A DNA stretch of 64,000 bases from Parapedobacter defluvii (GTDB lineage Bacteria; Bacteroidota; Bacteroidia; Sphingobacteriales; Sphingobacteriaceae). The notes beneath the pieces were generated by a model. The model saw only the letters and a program-made list of their open reading frames with translations, did not search any database and was not told where the DNA came from. Below, piece by piece: positions 17,553 to 26,426 of the stretch. The position numbers and the translations under genes were made by a program. The stretch spans positions 380 to 64,379 of the forward strand of contig NZ_BMIK01000010.1 in NCBI RefSeq assembly GCF_014642075.1, read 5' to 3'. Position 1 is the first letter of the stretch. The number at the start of each line of letters is the position of its first letter.

Positions 17553-20500
17553 TTAGAACGTCGCATTGATACCGAATGAATAAAGTTTGGCAGACGGATA
17601 CATGGCCCGTTCGCCGGAGGTTTCGAACTCCGGGTCATACCCTTCATACGGGGTGAACGTGAATGGATTCTCCGCTGTTACGTGGATACGCAGTCCCTGA
17701 ATGCCCCAACGATCCGTCCAGCTTACGGGAAAGCGGTAGGCCAGCGCGAGGTTGCGCACCCGTACGAAGCTGGCATCTTTGTAAGCCAGCGTGGAGCCGA
17801 GGTATACCGATTCCTGGTTAACATCGGGACGTGGATTGGCGTTGGTCGGATTTTCAGGTGTCCAGTAATCCACATTTAAGTTATTATACCGACCGGCCAG
17901 GCGGTTGCTGTTGTTGTACCAGCTTGAACTGGTCAGGTATCCCTGTCGGGCATGCAGAACCGCAGAGAGCTCCCACTCCCGGTAAACCAAGCGGGTGGTC
18001 AAGCCCCCTACCCAATCCGGGGTCTGCGATCCCAGAATCACCCGATCGTCTGCGTCCAGCTTACCATTTCCGTCCACATCTTCCACCTTGATCATTCCCG
18101 GTCGGAATCCATAGGATGCCGCCTTTTCCGCCTCATCGAGCTGCCAGATACCGATTTTACGGTAGTCGTAGAAGGAATGGATCGGATGGCCGATAAACCA
18201 ACCATTTCCGACATCGTCTGCTCCCGTGCCGAAGAGGTCAACGATTTCATTGCGGTTGCGCGAGAAATTAAGTCCCACTTCCCACGAAAAATCATTTTTC
18301 TCGATTACCGTTCCATTCACCGTCAGTTCTATCCCCTTGTTGCTGAGTGCTCCGATGTTCTGCAGCACTTCCTCAAACCCCGTACTGCCCGGCAGACTCC
18401 GGTAGAGCAGCAGATCTTTGGTATCCGCCTGATAGGCCTCAACGGTGCCCGAGAGCCTGTTCTTCCACAGACCGAAATCCAGGGCGAGGTTCAGCTGGCT
18501 GGTCGTCTCCCACTTGAGATCCGGATTGGAGATGGTGCTTGGCAGGAAGCCGGCACCGCCGGAACTTCCAAATGCATAAGCAGTCTTATCCAGCAGGCTG
18601 AATGTTTGGTAGGGTTCAATGCCCGTGTTGCCGGTTACCCCGTAGCTAAGGCGCAGTTTCAGGTCGCTCAGCCATTTGCTATCAGCAAGGAACTGTTCGT
18701 CACTGATCCGCCATCCCAATGCCGCCGACGGGAAAAAACTCCATTTATTACCCGGAGCAAAACGGGATGAGCCATCGGTACGTGCAGTCACGGTCGCAAA
18801 GTATTTGCCCCGGAAATCATAGTTCACCCGGGCCATGTAAGACAGCAGCTGCCATTTCTGGTAGTTGCTTCCTACGCTTCGGATTTCCCCGGCCGTGTTG
18901 AGCGCGTGATACAGTTGCGAGTCATACGGTAAATTCGCTACGTTTGTAGACGCAGTTTTCGCCTGTTGTTCCTGGTAACTCTGCAATGCAGTAGCCTGCA
19001 CCCGGTGGTTTTCACCAAACCGGCGGTCAAAATCGAGGATGTTCTCCACGGTAAACGAGAAAATATCCGAATCACTCACACCCGCCTGGTTCAGCCCACC
19101 CTGGGTAACGGTGGTTTGTGATCCATAAAAATAACCCCGTTTGCCGTACTCAAGTTCAGGCCCTACATTCAGCCGGTATTTGAATCCCTTAGCCAATTGG
19201 TATTCACCGAATACACTTGCGAAAAGCCGTGTTCTAAAACGTTCGTCAAGCTGGTTTTCGAGATCCGAAAGTGGATTCACCCGTTGCCCCTCGTCATTTG
19301 TCGGCCGGAAGCGTGCGTTTCCTTCTTCATCATAGGGCACACCCAGTGGATTAAGCCTAACGATGTTGTCGTAAATATCATTGGTCTGCACGGTCTGTTT
19401 TGACCGGCTTGCAAAAGAAGATACACCGAATTTGAGCCGGTCATTCACCCGGTGATCCAGGTTAACGCGCAGGCCACCTCTGCGGTAAAACACACCCTCC
19501 AACAAGCCATCTTCACCGTAATAGTTCAGTGAGACCGCAAACTGGGTACGTTCGCCACCACCGTTGAAAGCCAGCTGATGGTTCTGTTTGTTGCCATTCT
19601 GATAGGCAAAATCCTGCCAATCGGTCGATACGCCATTTGCAAGGGACTGCAGGGCGATATCGTCGAACAATGTTTTGTCGGCAGGATAGGAACCATCGGC
19701 CGAAGCTGTCCGGTTTGCTTCACGGCGCAATTGCGCAAACTGCTCACCGTCCATCAAATCCAGCTTATTACTCAATTGGGATATTCCATAATATCCATCG
19801 TAGCTGATACGGGTTTTACCCAGTTCACCGCGCTTGGACGTAATCAGCACCACACCATTAGACGCCCGGGAACCGTATATCGCGGTTGCCGAGGCATCTT
19901 TGAGAACTTCAATCGAAGAAATATCCTGGGGATTAATTTCGTTGAGCCCCCCTGCCATGGGAATACCATCCAGCACGATCAATGGACTATTGGATCCCGA
20001 GATGGATTTTTCTCCCCGGATCCGGATATCAATTCCTCCTCCGGGCTCATTACCGCTGTTGAAAATATCAACGCCCGCTGCCTTGCCCTTCAGCGCTTGT
20101 ATGGGATTCGTGGTTGGTATCTCACTGATTTCGGCACCCCGTACCGAGGCAACGGACCCCGTCAGGTCACCGCGCTGCTGCGTACCGTACCCTACCACAA
20201 CCACTTCCTGCAAGGCACCCTGCTCATCAGCAAGTACGAAATCGACCGTTGTACGACCGTCTTCCTTGACCACAACCGCTGACTTTTCCTGTTTTACATA
20301 CGCAATAAATGAAGCAGAAACCGTGTAGCTTCCCGGTTGTACGGCAAGACTGTAATTCCCTTCCCGGTCGGTACTGGTACTCAGTCCCAATTCGCCGATG
20401 CGGACCGTAGCTCCCGACAGCGGTTCGCCGCGGCTGTCCGTAACCTTTCCGGCCACCCGGCCGTTGCGCTGTTTACGCAGTAATGTAACCGTACCAATCA

Positions 20501-20828
20501 CCTCCTCCTTGTAGGTTAACCCGGTGTTGATAAGCAAATTATCAAGCACCTCCTTAAGTGATGCATTCGTAAACTGCACCGGCCCCACCTGTGGGTTGGC
20601 ATCAGCCAGCAATTTTGACTCATACGCAAAGAACACCGTTTCTTTCCGTTCCAGTTGCGAGAGTGCATTTCGTAAAGTGGTCCGCCCGAAACTGATGTCC
20701 AGCCGTTTGCCGAGCACCTGCCCATCAGACGGATATGCAAGCAAAAGTTGGACAGTTGAAAGCAACCACATGTAAATGATCGTAGAAATCCGCATGATTT
20801 TTATTCCATGTCTGATTTGAATATTCAT
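17553..20828 (-). CDS. SusC/RagA TonB-dependent transporter with STN signalling domain
   Basis: 1091 residues from ATG 20828, chosen because the upstream in-frame ATG at 20885 would place three repeated sequence elements inside the gene. After the signal peptide comes an STN (secretin/TonB short N-terminal) domain, about 35-95 (LKEVLDNLLINTGLTYKEE). A carboxypeptidase-like domain (GKVTDSRGEPLSGATVRIGE) and the SusC plug (EEVVVVGYGTQ, PLIVLDGIPM, VLKDASATAIYGSRASNGV) follow, then the beta-barrel. The STN domain is the part that talks to a FecR-type anti-sigma factor, and fecR/fecI-like genes lie directly upstream, so substrate binding probably turns on its own transcription. Confidence 0.96.
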   Translation of the reverse strand: MNIQIRHGIKIMRISTIIYMWLLSTVQLLLAYPSDGQVLGKRLDISFGRTTLRNALSQLERKETVFFAYESKLLADANPQVGPVQFTNASLKEVLDNLLINTGLTYKEEVIGTVTLLRKQRNGRVAGKVTDSRGEPLSGATVRIGELGLSTSTDREGNYSLAVQPGSYTVSASFIAYVKQEKSAVVVKEDGRTTVDFVLADEQGALQEVVVVGYGTQQRGDLTGSVASVRGAEISEIPTTNPIQALKGKAAGVDIFNSGNEPGGGIDIRIRGEKSISGSNSPLIVLDGIPMAGGLNEINPQDISSIEVLKDASATAIYGSRASNGVVLITSKRGELGKTRISYDGYYGISQLSNKLDLMDGEQFAQLRREANRTASADGSYPADKTLFDDIALQSLANGVSTDWQDFAYQNGNKQNHQLAFNGGGERTQFAVSLNYYGEDGLLEGVFYRRGGLRVNLDHRVNDRLKFGVSSFASRSKQTVQTNDIYDNIVRLNPLGVPYDEEGNARFRPTNDEGQRVNPLSDLENQLDERFRTRLFASVFGEYQLAKGFKYRLNVGPELEYGKRGYFYGSQTTVTQGGLNQAGVSDSDIFSFTVENILDFDRRFGENHRVQATALQSYQEQQAKTASTNVANLPYDSQLYHALNTAGEIRSVGSNYQKWQLLSYMARVNYDFRGKYFATVTARTDGSSRFAPGNKWSFFPSAALGWRISDEQFLADSKWLSDLKLRLSYGVTGNTGIEPYQTFSLLDKTAYAFGSSGGAGFLPSTISNPDLKWETTSQLNLALDFGLWKNRLSGTVEAYQADTKDLLLYRSLPGSTGFEEVLQNIGALSNKGIELTVNGTVIEKNDFSWEVGLNFSRNRNEIVDLFGTGADDVGNGWFIGHPIHSFYDYRKIGIWQLDEAEKAASYGFRPGMIKVEDVDGNGKLDADDRVILGSQTPDWVGGLTTRLVYREWELSAVLHARQGYLTSSSWYNNSNRLAGRYNNLNVDYWTPENPTNANPRPDVNQESVYLGSTLAYKDASFVRVRNLALAYRFPVSWTDRWGIQGLRIHVTAENPFTFTPYEGYDPEFETSGERAMYPSAKLYSFGINATF

Positions 20829-20852
20829 AAAAAGATTAGCTCTTCCTCGATA

Positions 20853-20895
20853 TTCACGTTGATATTCAACCTGATTATATTGCATATCAACCTGA
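20853..20895 (-). promoter_or_regulatory. Repeated TCAACCTGA elements upstream of susC
   Basis: TCAACCTGA occurs at 20866-20874 and 20887-20895 (plus strand), exactly 21 bp apart, i.e. two helical turns. A related TTCACGTTGA lies at 20853-20862. The array ends 25 bp before the chosen susC start and could bind a regulator or form part of the ECF-dependent promoter. Confidence 0.4.
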
Positions 20896-20999
20896 ATTTA
20901 TCTAAGTTTGAATGATTTTGTTAATTACCCTTTAACAGAATGCACGTGGCAGGTCAGACAGGTTCCAAGCTTTTTTGACGAACCATCGTGCGCAATCTA

Positions 21000-21024
21000 C
21001 CGGGTCTGCAGGTTGCGGACCCGG
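21000..21024. terminator. Hairpin after the anti-sigma gene
   Basis: CCGGGTC (21000-21006) pairs with GACCCGG (21018-21024) around an 11-nt loop, immediately after the anti-sigma stop codon. The T-run lies on the plus-strand side, so for the minus-strand operon it is a hairpin without a U-tract. It may attenuate readthrough between the regulators and susC. The rest of the 201-bp gap 20829-21029 holds only the repeated elements described separately. Confidence 0.4.
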
Positions 21025-21029
21025 CTTTT

Positions 21030-22004
21030 TTAATACAACCTGATTATCCCATTGGCTTCCCTCCTATATTGGCTTTGGTGGATTGAACAAATAACTTTCA
21101 TGACCTGGTCAAGGCTGTAGGTTGAAGGTATGGTCAAATTAAACCGGTGTTCCCCGATCGCCGGGTTGTCCAGAACGAGGGTTGCCCCGAAATAATTCCG
21201 TAACACAAGCTTCAGTTCGGCTACCGTAGCATCCTGCAGGCGGACGACACCCTGTTGCCAATCGCTTTCCCATGTCTCTGCATTCCGTACCACGGCAACC
21301 GAGCCGTCAACACGGCTCATCACCATCCGCTCGCCGGGCAGCAGTTCGGGAGCCAGCACGTTACCCAAACTATCCCGCACCCGCACTTTACCCTCCGTCA
21401 CCTCCACTGCCGATTCAGGCAGTGTCCCGTAATTACGCACACTGAAAACGGTACCAAGCACCTCGGTCGTCAATGCACCACTCCTTACAGTAAAAGGCTT
21501 AGCCGGATTGTGAGTTACTTCGAACGACGCCTCCCCTTCATCCAGCAGTACCCGGCGTTGCTGCCGTTTATCAAAGTCTTTAGGTACCCGGATTACGGTA
21601 TTCGCATTCAACCATACCACAGAACTATCCGGCAAAACAATCCGCTTCACCTGCCGTACCCCGGTTTCCAGTGTCAGGTAATGCACCGTTTCTTCCGCTC
21701 CCATCGGCAACACCATCCGGAATATCCAATACGCAAAGGTGGCAATCAGGAATACCGAGGCGGCAGCAACCAGCCTGCGTGGCATTAACCGCCGTTGCTT
21801 CCGTTCACCGGGTCTGAGCTGTGCATCGATTTTGGAAAACAGCGAGTCAGCCACCTGCTTTTCCGTCTCTTCATCCGGGAAGATATCGCTATCTGTTAAT
21901 AGCGGAAAGCCGTCATACCAGCGGTCTATCGCGCGTTTTTCTTTTGGTGTGGGGGTACCGGCCAAATACCGGCCAAGGAGCTGTTTAAATGTTTTCTTAT
22001 CCAA
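21030..22004 (-). CDS. FecR-family anti-sigma factor
   Basis: 324 residues. The cytoplasmic N-terminus (DUF4880-like, RYLAGTPTPKEKRAIDRWYD) is followed by one membrane segment (about 78-95, AAASVFLIATFAYWIF). The periplasmic FecR domain has VKRIVLPDSSVVWLNANTVI and SGALTTEVLGTVFSVRNY, and a C-terminal STN-like end (TYSLDQVMKVICSI). It should hold the ECF sigma factor inactive until the STN domain of the SusC transporter signals ligand. It lies 75 bp after the sigma gene. Confidence 0.94.
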   Translation of the reverse strand: MDKKTFKQLLGRYLAGTPTPKEKRAIDRWYDGFPLLTDSDIFPDEETEKQVADSLFSKIDAQLRPGERKQRRLMPRRLVAAASVFLIATFAYWIFRMVLPMGAEETVHYLTLETGVRQVKRIVLPDSSVVWLNANTVIRVPKDFDKRQQRRVLLDEGEASFEVTHNPAKPFTVRSGALTTEVLGTVFSVRNYGTLPESAVEVTEGKVRVRDSLGNVLAPELLPGERMVMSRVDGSVAVVRNAETWESDWQQGVVRLQDATVAELKLVLRNYFGATLVLDNPAIGEHRFNLTIPSTYSLDQVMKVICSIHQSQYRREANGIIRLY

Positions 22005-22079
22005 CGTTTGCTTCGTCTTTACCTTATTACATCCCGTAAAGGCAAAAACTACTTTTCGAAAACGTTACCTATTTATTAA

Positions 22080-22664
22080 TTAATCATTAAGAAGGGAAAG
22101 AAAAAGACCCAAGCAGGTAAGGTATTCACCAGGATGCTCCTGGGTTATCTTTTTGCGCAGCCGGATGACGACTTCATGGAGGTTGTTTGATACCGTCTGT
22201 TCTGCAATCCCCAGCAGTTCGGCTATCTCGCGGATACTGCGGTTATCGCATCGGAGCAGAAAGGATTGCCTCATTTTTTCCGGCACATCTTCCAGCGCCA
22301 GCTGCAGAGACCGGTCAAGTTCGGCTTCACGTACGGGATCGGTACCGGCCTCCAGCAGGATGTCAAGCTGCTGCATTGCCCTCTCAATTACCCGCTGTCT
22401 TACTTTTTCCTTTTTGTAATATGAGAGGACCTGCATTTTCACACAACCCAGCAAGAACGCCTCCATTGAAGTGGTTAAGGAAAGACGTTGGCGTTTCTGC
22501 CACACACGTACAAATACATCCTGCACAATGTCCTGGGCGGCCGCATCGTCATCTACGCGGCTGCGCGCATGCGTATACAGCAGTTTCCAATAGCGGCGAT
22601 AGAGATCCCCATAAGCATGGGGGTCGCCGGTTTGCAATAAGGTTGTCCACTCAGTGTTTGTCAT
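22080..22664 (-). CDS. ECF RNA polymerase sigma factor (FecI-like)
   Basis: 194 residues from ATG 22664; an in-frame ATG at 22679 lies inside the -7 promoter element and is rejected. Sigma-70 region 2 (YRRYWKLLYTHARSRVDD, DIVQDVFVRVWQKR) and region 4 (EIAELLGIAEQTVSNNLHEV) are present, with no extra C-terminal domain. First gene of the sigma, anti-sigma, SusC, SusD, phosphodiesterase group on the minus strand. Likely directs transcription of the susC operon when released by its anti-sigma factor. Confidence 0.94.
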   Translation of the reverse strand: MTNTEWTTLLQTGDPHAYGDLYRRYWKLLYTHARSRVDDDAAAQDIVQDVFVRVWQKRQRLSLTTSMEAFLLGCVKMQVLSYYKKEKVRQRVIERAMQQLDILLEAGTDPVREAELDRSLQLALEDVPEKMRQSFLLRCDNRSIREIAELLGIAEQTVSNNLHEVVIRLRKKITQEHPGEYLTCLGLFLSLLND

Positions 22665-22676
22665 ATCACGTTGCCG

Positions 22677-22684
22677 CAAAGCTA
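22677..22684 (-). promoter_or_regulatory. -7 element of the ECF sigma gene promoter
   Basis: TAGCTTTG on the minus strand is a full TAnnTTTG match and ends 12 bp before the ATG at 22664. No convincing -33 element. It implies a leader shorter than about 10 nt. Confidence 0.45.
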
Positions 22685-22724
22685 CAAAAGTGATATTAAC
22701 GGAAGGTTAAGACTCCGATGTGAT

Positions 22725-23243
22725 TCAGGATAGCTTAAGCTCCAACTTCATCATTAAATCAATCTGCTCATCGGCACCCAGTTTAAAGATATGTTTGCCG
22801 AATTCAACGAAACCGTTCTTTTTGTAAAAAGCAACGGCCCGATGATTTTCTTCCCAAACACCCAACCAAACATACCTGGCATCTTTCTCTTCGGCAACCT
22901 CAACAGCTTGCTGATACAACAACTGGCCCACCTTCTTACCTTGGAAATCTTTTCGCACATAGATCCGTTCGATCTCCAGTGCACCCGGCTCCTGCGGTTC
23001 GCTCTGTGCATTCCCAACATTTATCTTTAAGTACCCGGCTATTTCATGGTCCTTTTCAGCAAAGTAAAATTCAGAATTCTCACATTGCAGTTCCGATTTC
23101 AGCGTTTCGATGGAAAACCGCTCAGTAAGGTATTTTTCCATATTCTCCGTGCTGTTTACGGCCGAAAATGTATCGGAAAAAGTCTGCCGGGCAATTTGCT
23201 GCAACTGCACTGCGTCACTTATCGTTGCTTTCCTGATGTTCAT
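22725..23243 (-). CDS. GNAT-family N-acetyltransferase
   Basis: 172 residues from ATG 23243 (MNIRKATISD is the usual GNAT opening; a further ATG at 23303 adds a non-conserved tail). The acetyl-CoA loop is in the segment YVRKDFQGKKVGQLLYQQAV, and the C-terminal GNAT strand is WLGVWEENHRAVAFYKKNGF. The substrate is unknown. The 208 bp between it and the next gene (23244-23451) hold a small hairpin-like CCAATAAATTGG near 23366 but no gene I can support. It is not obviously part of either flanking utilisation locus. Confidence 0.9.
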   Translation of the reverse strand: MNIRKATISDAVQLQQIARQTFSDTFSAVNSTENMEKYLTERFSIETLKSELQCENSEFYFAEKDHEIAGYLKINVGNAQSEPQEPGALEIERIYVRKDFQGKKVGQLLYQQAVEVAEEKDARYVWLGVWEENHRAVAFYKKNGFVEFGKHIFKLGADEQIDLMMKLELKLS

Positions 23244-23451
23244 AAGTTCGTATCTATTCTTATCGGTCTCTTCCGATTCAGGGGACGAATATAGGAACAT
23301 CATTCAAAAACCACATAATGCCATGGAAACCCATGTCTCAAACAAAACACGTTGTCTCAACAAATCCAATAAATTGGTTACACTACTCAAAGTAGCTGCG
23401 AGCGCCGTATCGGGCCAGCAAATGGATATTGGCCGCGAAGGCGATCTGGAG

Positions 23452-24330
23452 TTATAGCGGTCCATTCATCGCTTTTTTAATCCGCGCCAATGCCTCTTCA
23501 TAAAACTGCAGGCTTTCTTTTATTTCCTGCATATTGTCCGTCGGATTGCGCTCATACTCGATTGACAGGAAGCCGGAAAAACCTTGGTCGACCAATTCGG
23601 CCAGCATCGCCTCCACCTCATTCACTCCCGTGCCCCAGACCACATCTTCGGCGTCCATGCCTGCTACGGAAACATCCTTGAAATGCAGCTCCATCAACCG
23701 GCCGCGCACCGTTTGCAAACCCGCCACCGGATCCAGTCCGGAGCGAACCCAGTGCCCTACGTCTGCACACACACCTATCCGCTCACTTTTCCCTTGGATC
23801 CGGTTCATCAACGTATCCGGATTCCAATATTGGGAGGGCGCCGCATGGTTATGGATCGCCACATTGATCTGATATTGATCGCACAATGCCGAAACCAATT
23901 CCAAGTACCTCGGATCGGGTTCGGAAACGATGTTCTCGATCCCCATCGCCTTTGCAAATTCGAACAGCGCCGTCCATTCCGCTTCTGAATCCGGACTGAT
24001 TACACCGAAATCAATCAATTTTACCTCTTTTGATGCCAGGTAATCCAGCACCTTTTCCCGTTGATCGTCATCCATCGCAGGAGACATGGTACCCTCCACC
24101 CCTCTGCCAATGGGCTGGCCGGGATAACCGCCGATGTAGTGAATTCCCAACTCCCTTGCCTTGTCTACCGCCTCAAAAAACGTGTGATTGCGGAAGGTAT
24201 AGGCCAGGATGGCCATTTTCCAGGGCACATCCGACCGGCCAGCGTCCGAACGCTTTTCTGGCTGGGTACACGCACCGCCTGTCAGCAAAAAAAGCATCAT
24301 CAGGGTTACAAATAAAATACGTTGTTTCAT
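23452..24330 (-). CDS. Sugar phosphate isomerase/epimerase-like TIM-barrel lipoprotein
   Basis: 292 residues. Lipobox LTGGAC gives lipidated Cys near residue 21. The rest is an AP-endonuclease-2/xylose-isomerase-like barrel: ILAYTFRNHTFFEAVDKARELGI, GYPGQPIG, AIHNHA, GVCADVGHW and ELHFKDV, with the His/Asp/Glu residues of a metal site. Family members isomerise or cleave sugars, for example 3-keto-sugar enzymes. Lipidation with a periplasmic or surface location is common for such proteins in Bacteroidota. Last gene of the LacI-controlled locus, 17 bp after the alpha-galactosidase gene. No terminator is apparent after it. Confidence 0.85.
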   Translation of the reverse strand: MKQRILFVTLMMLFLLTGGACTQPEKRSDAGRSDVPWKMAILAYTFRNHTFFEAVDKARELGIHYIGGYPGQPIGRGVEGTMSPAMDDDQREKVLDYLASKEVKLIDFGVISPDSEAEWTALFEFAKAMGIENIVSEPDPRYLELVSALCDQYQINVAIHNHAAPSQYWNPDTLMNRIQGKSERIGVCADVGHWVRSGLDPVAGLQTVRGRLMELHFKDVSVAGMDAEDVVWGTGVNEVEAMLAELVDQGFSGFLSIEYERNPTDNMQEIKESLQFYEEALARIKKAMNGPL

Positions 24331-24347
24331 AGTTTTGTTATAAATTT

Positions 24348-26405
24348 TTAATCGTTTTGAATCGTATATTTCAGCAGCAGCGAGCTGCAGGGATCGGGCA
24401 ACGATAATTCCAGTCCCTGGGACAGCTCATGTCCGGTCTTCATAACCACGTCGTGGGTATCGCTATTTTCAATTGCATACCTTTTGCCGGGCGATACACC
24501 CGAAAGCTTGACCGTGATCGTACTGTCCGGTGCCTCCTGTCTGCGGAAGCCGACGATGTATCCGCTGTTGTCAGACGGCCGATGCAGTTGATACGCCATC
24601 CAGATGCTGTCGGTAGTCATATCGTCGTGCGTTGTCAGTGGATAATAATCCTCGTAAAAATAGGGTCTCACCGCACTGAATTCCGTCTGGCAACGCAGCA
24701 TTTCGGTGATGGACGATGCACGGTCCGTCACCTTCCAGTTATAGACGACAGACGTTCCCAAGCTCGATCGGAAGGTAAATCGATCATCCTTGTCGACGCC
24801 CGTACCCGTCTGTGGCAGGAAAAAATTCAGGCCGTAGGTATGTGTCTGGTACCCCACCGGTTCGCCATAATGGTAATCCGTGCGCCACATCGGTGCACTT
24901 CGTTTCATGGATTCGAAATCGATGCGCCTACCTCCGCTGGCACAGTTGTCTATGATACCTTCCGGAAACCGTTCCAACAGGTAATCCCAAAATGCATACA
25001 ACCCTTCGATGTGACGGATTTCGTGTATCCCCCGCCTACCGGGCTCATCATTTTCCGCCCAGAAATTATCCACCCCCATATTGAAATCCTGCCGGTAGTA
25101 ATCGATGCCGTTGGCTTCCATGAAATCGCCAATAAACCCGCACAGCCAATCCCGGGCTTCTTTGTTTCCGAGGTCAAAGAGGTAGGCATCGGTACCCTTT
25201 GCATCCAACATCCATTTCCGCAGGTTGATTCCCCAATCCGATTCCTTGATCACCCGCTCCGGTTCAAACCACACCATGAACTTGGCTCCTACTCGGTGTG
25301 CGGCATCTGAAATCGGTTTCAAGCCATCGGGAAAGCGTGCGCTGTCGATGGTCCAATTGCCGACGGTATTTGACCAGTTTTTATTATTTTCCACATCCCC
25401 TGCGTGGGCATACCAACCTGCATCAAGCCAGAAAACTTCAGGGGTAAGCTTGAATTGTTTATACCGGTTGATAATTGCCAGTGCATAGTCCGTTGTCAGG
25501 CAGGTATATTCATTGCAGGGAAACGGATCGCCGTAGTTAAAGCTCGCCGAAATGGGATAACGTGCCGGCTTTCCGTGTATTTTCGGCGTTTGCTGCTCGA
25601 TGATAAAACGGCGGAACAGGTTATGCCCCACCATCCGGTCTCCACCTTTCCAGAACAACAGGCAGATACTCGGCGTACGGATAGATTCGTCGGCATGCAG
25701 GTACGTGTCCAGCCATTTCATGCCGGACATGAGCGAAACGCCGTTCCCCGCATTACCCGTGAAATCCGCATACCAGGTTCCCGACCAACCAACAGCCACC
25801 ATTGCACCCTGGCCGGAAGCGGATTCGATATTGAAAAAAGGAAACGCATTATCCGAGGAACGGCCGCTCTCCGGTGAAATCTGCAGGGTTTCACCGGGGG
25901 CCAATACCTTTTTCCGCGGGTGGAAATCTGCTTTCGACACGTGTGTTCCATCGGCATAGTGCAGCGTGATGCGGTCGGATGAATCATAGTGAAAATCCAT
26001 GTCAATCACTTTGACCGCTTGCAGTGTAGGCGAATCAGTTGCACCACCGTTGGTAAAACGGAGTACCCATTCCACGGCGTTATACGCCGGATATGCCTTC
26101 AGTTGGCACATCACCTGAAGTTTGGTCCGTTTGTCAGTCCATGTATAGGTCTGTTCGACCACACCCGGTTCACTTTCAGCGACACGTTCGGCAGAAAAAT
26201 TCCACTTCCCGATGAACTTGCTCGAATGAACCCCATCGTAAACAAACGAAAACGGTGGAATCAGGCCCTTCTTGAAATGGCTGCCTACCCACTCTACCAC
26301 ATCGGTGGATTGTCCGGTAAACTTAGCCACGTTTTGCCCATGCGCGTAATGAGGAGAAAGTCCCCACACCCGCAGGCATACATATATACCTATCTTTTTC
26401 AGCAT
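24348..26405 (-). CDS. GH36-type alpha-galactosidase
   Basis: 685 residues with an N-terminal export signal ending near AHGQ. After a beta-supersandwich N-domain the catalytic barrel shows VFWLDAGWY (about 325), MVWFEPERV (377-385), the nucleophile Asp440 in DYYRQDFN, NCASGGRRID (487-496) and the acid/base Asp510 in MWRTD; the 70-residue spacing of the two Asp matches characterised GH36 enzymes. The family removes alpha-linked galactose from galactomannan, raffinose-type sugars or other alpha-galactosides. It is in an operon with an MFS transporter upstream and a TIM-barrel lipoprotein downstream; likely periplasmic. Related activities (alpha-N-acetylgalactosaminidase) are not excluded. Confidence 0.9.
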   Translation of the reverse strand: MLKKIGIYVCLRVWGLSPHYAHGQNVAKFTGQSTDVVEWVGSHFKKGLIPPFSFVYDGVHSSKFIGKWNFSAERVAESEPGVVEQTYTWTDKRTKLQVMCQLKAYPAYNAVEWVLRFTNGGATDSPTLQAVKVIDMDFHYDSSDRITLHYADGTHVSKADFHPRKKVLAPGETLQISPESGRSSDNAFPFFNIESASGQGAMVAVGWSGTWYADFTGNAGNGVSLMSGMKWLDTYLHADESIRTPSICLLFWKGGDRMVGHNLFRRFIIEQQTPKIHGKPARYPISASFNYGDPFPCNEYTCLTTDYALAIINRYKQFKLTPEVFWLDAGWYAHAGDVENNKNWSNTVGNWTIDSARFPDGLKPISDAAHRVGAKFMVWFEPERVIKESDWGINLRKWMLDAKGTDAYLFDLGNKEARDWLCGFIGDFMEANGIDYYRQDFNMGVDNFWAENDEPGRRGIHEIRHIEGLYAFWDYLLERFPEGIIDNCASGGRRIDFESMKRSAPMWRTDYHYGEPVGYQTHTYGLNFFLPQTGTGVDKDDRFTFRSSLGTSVVYNWKVTDRASSITEMLRCQTEFSAVRPYFYEDYYPLTTHDDMTTDSIWMAYQLHRPSDNSGYIVGFRRQEAPDSTITVKLSGVSPGKRYAIENSDTHDVVMKTGHELSQGLELSLPDPCSSLLLKYTIQND

Positions 26406-26426
26406 AACGATCTGTTTTTATTCATT

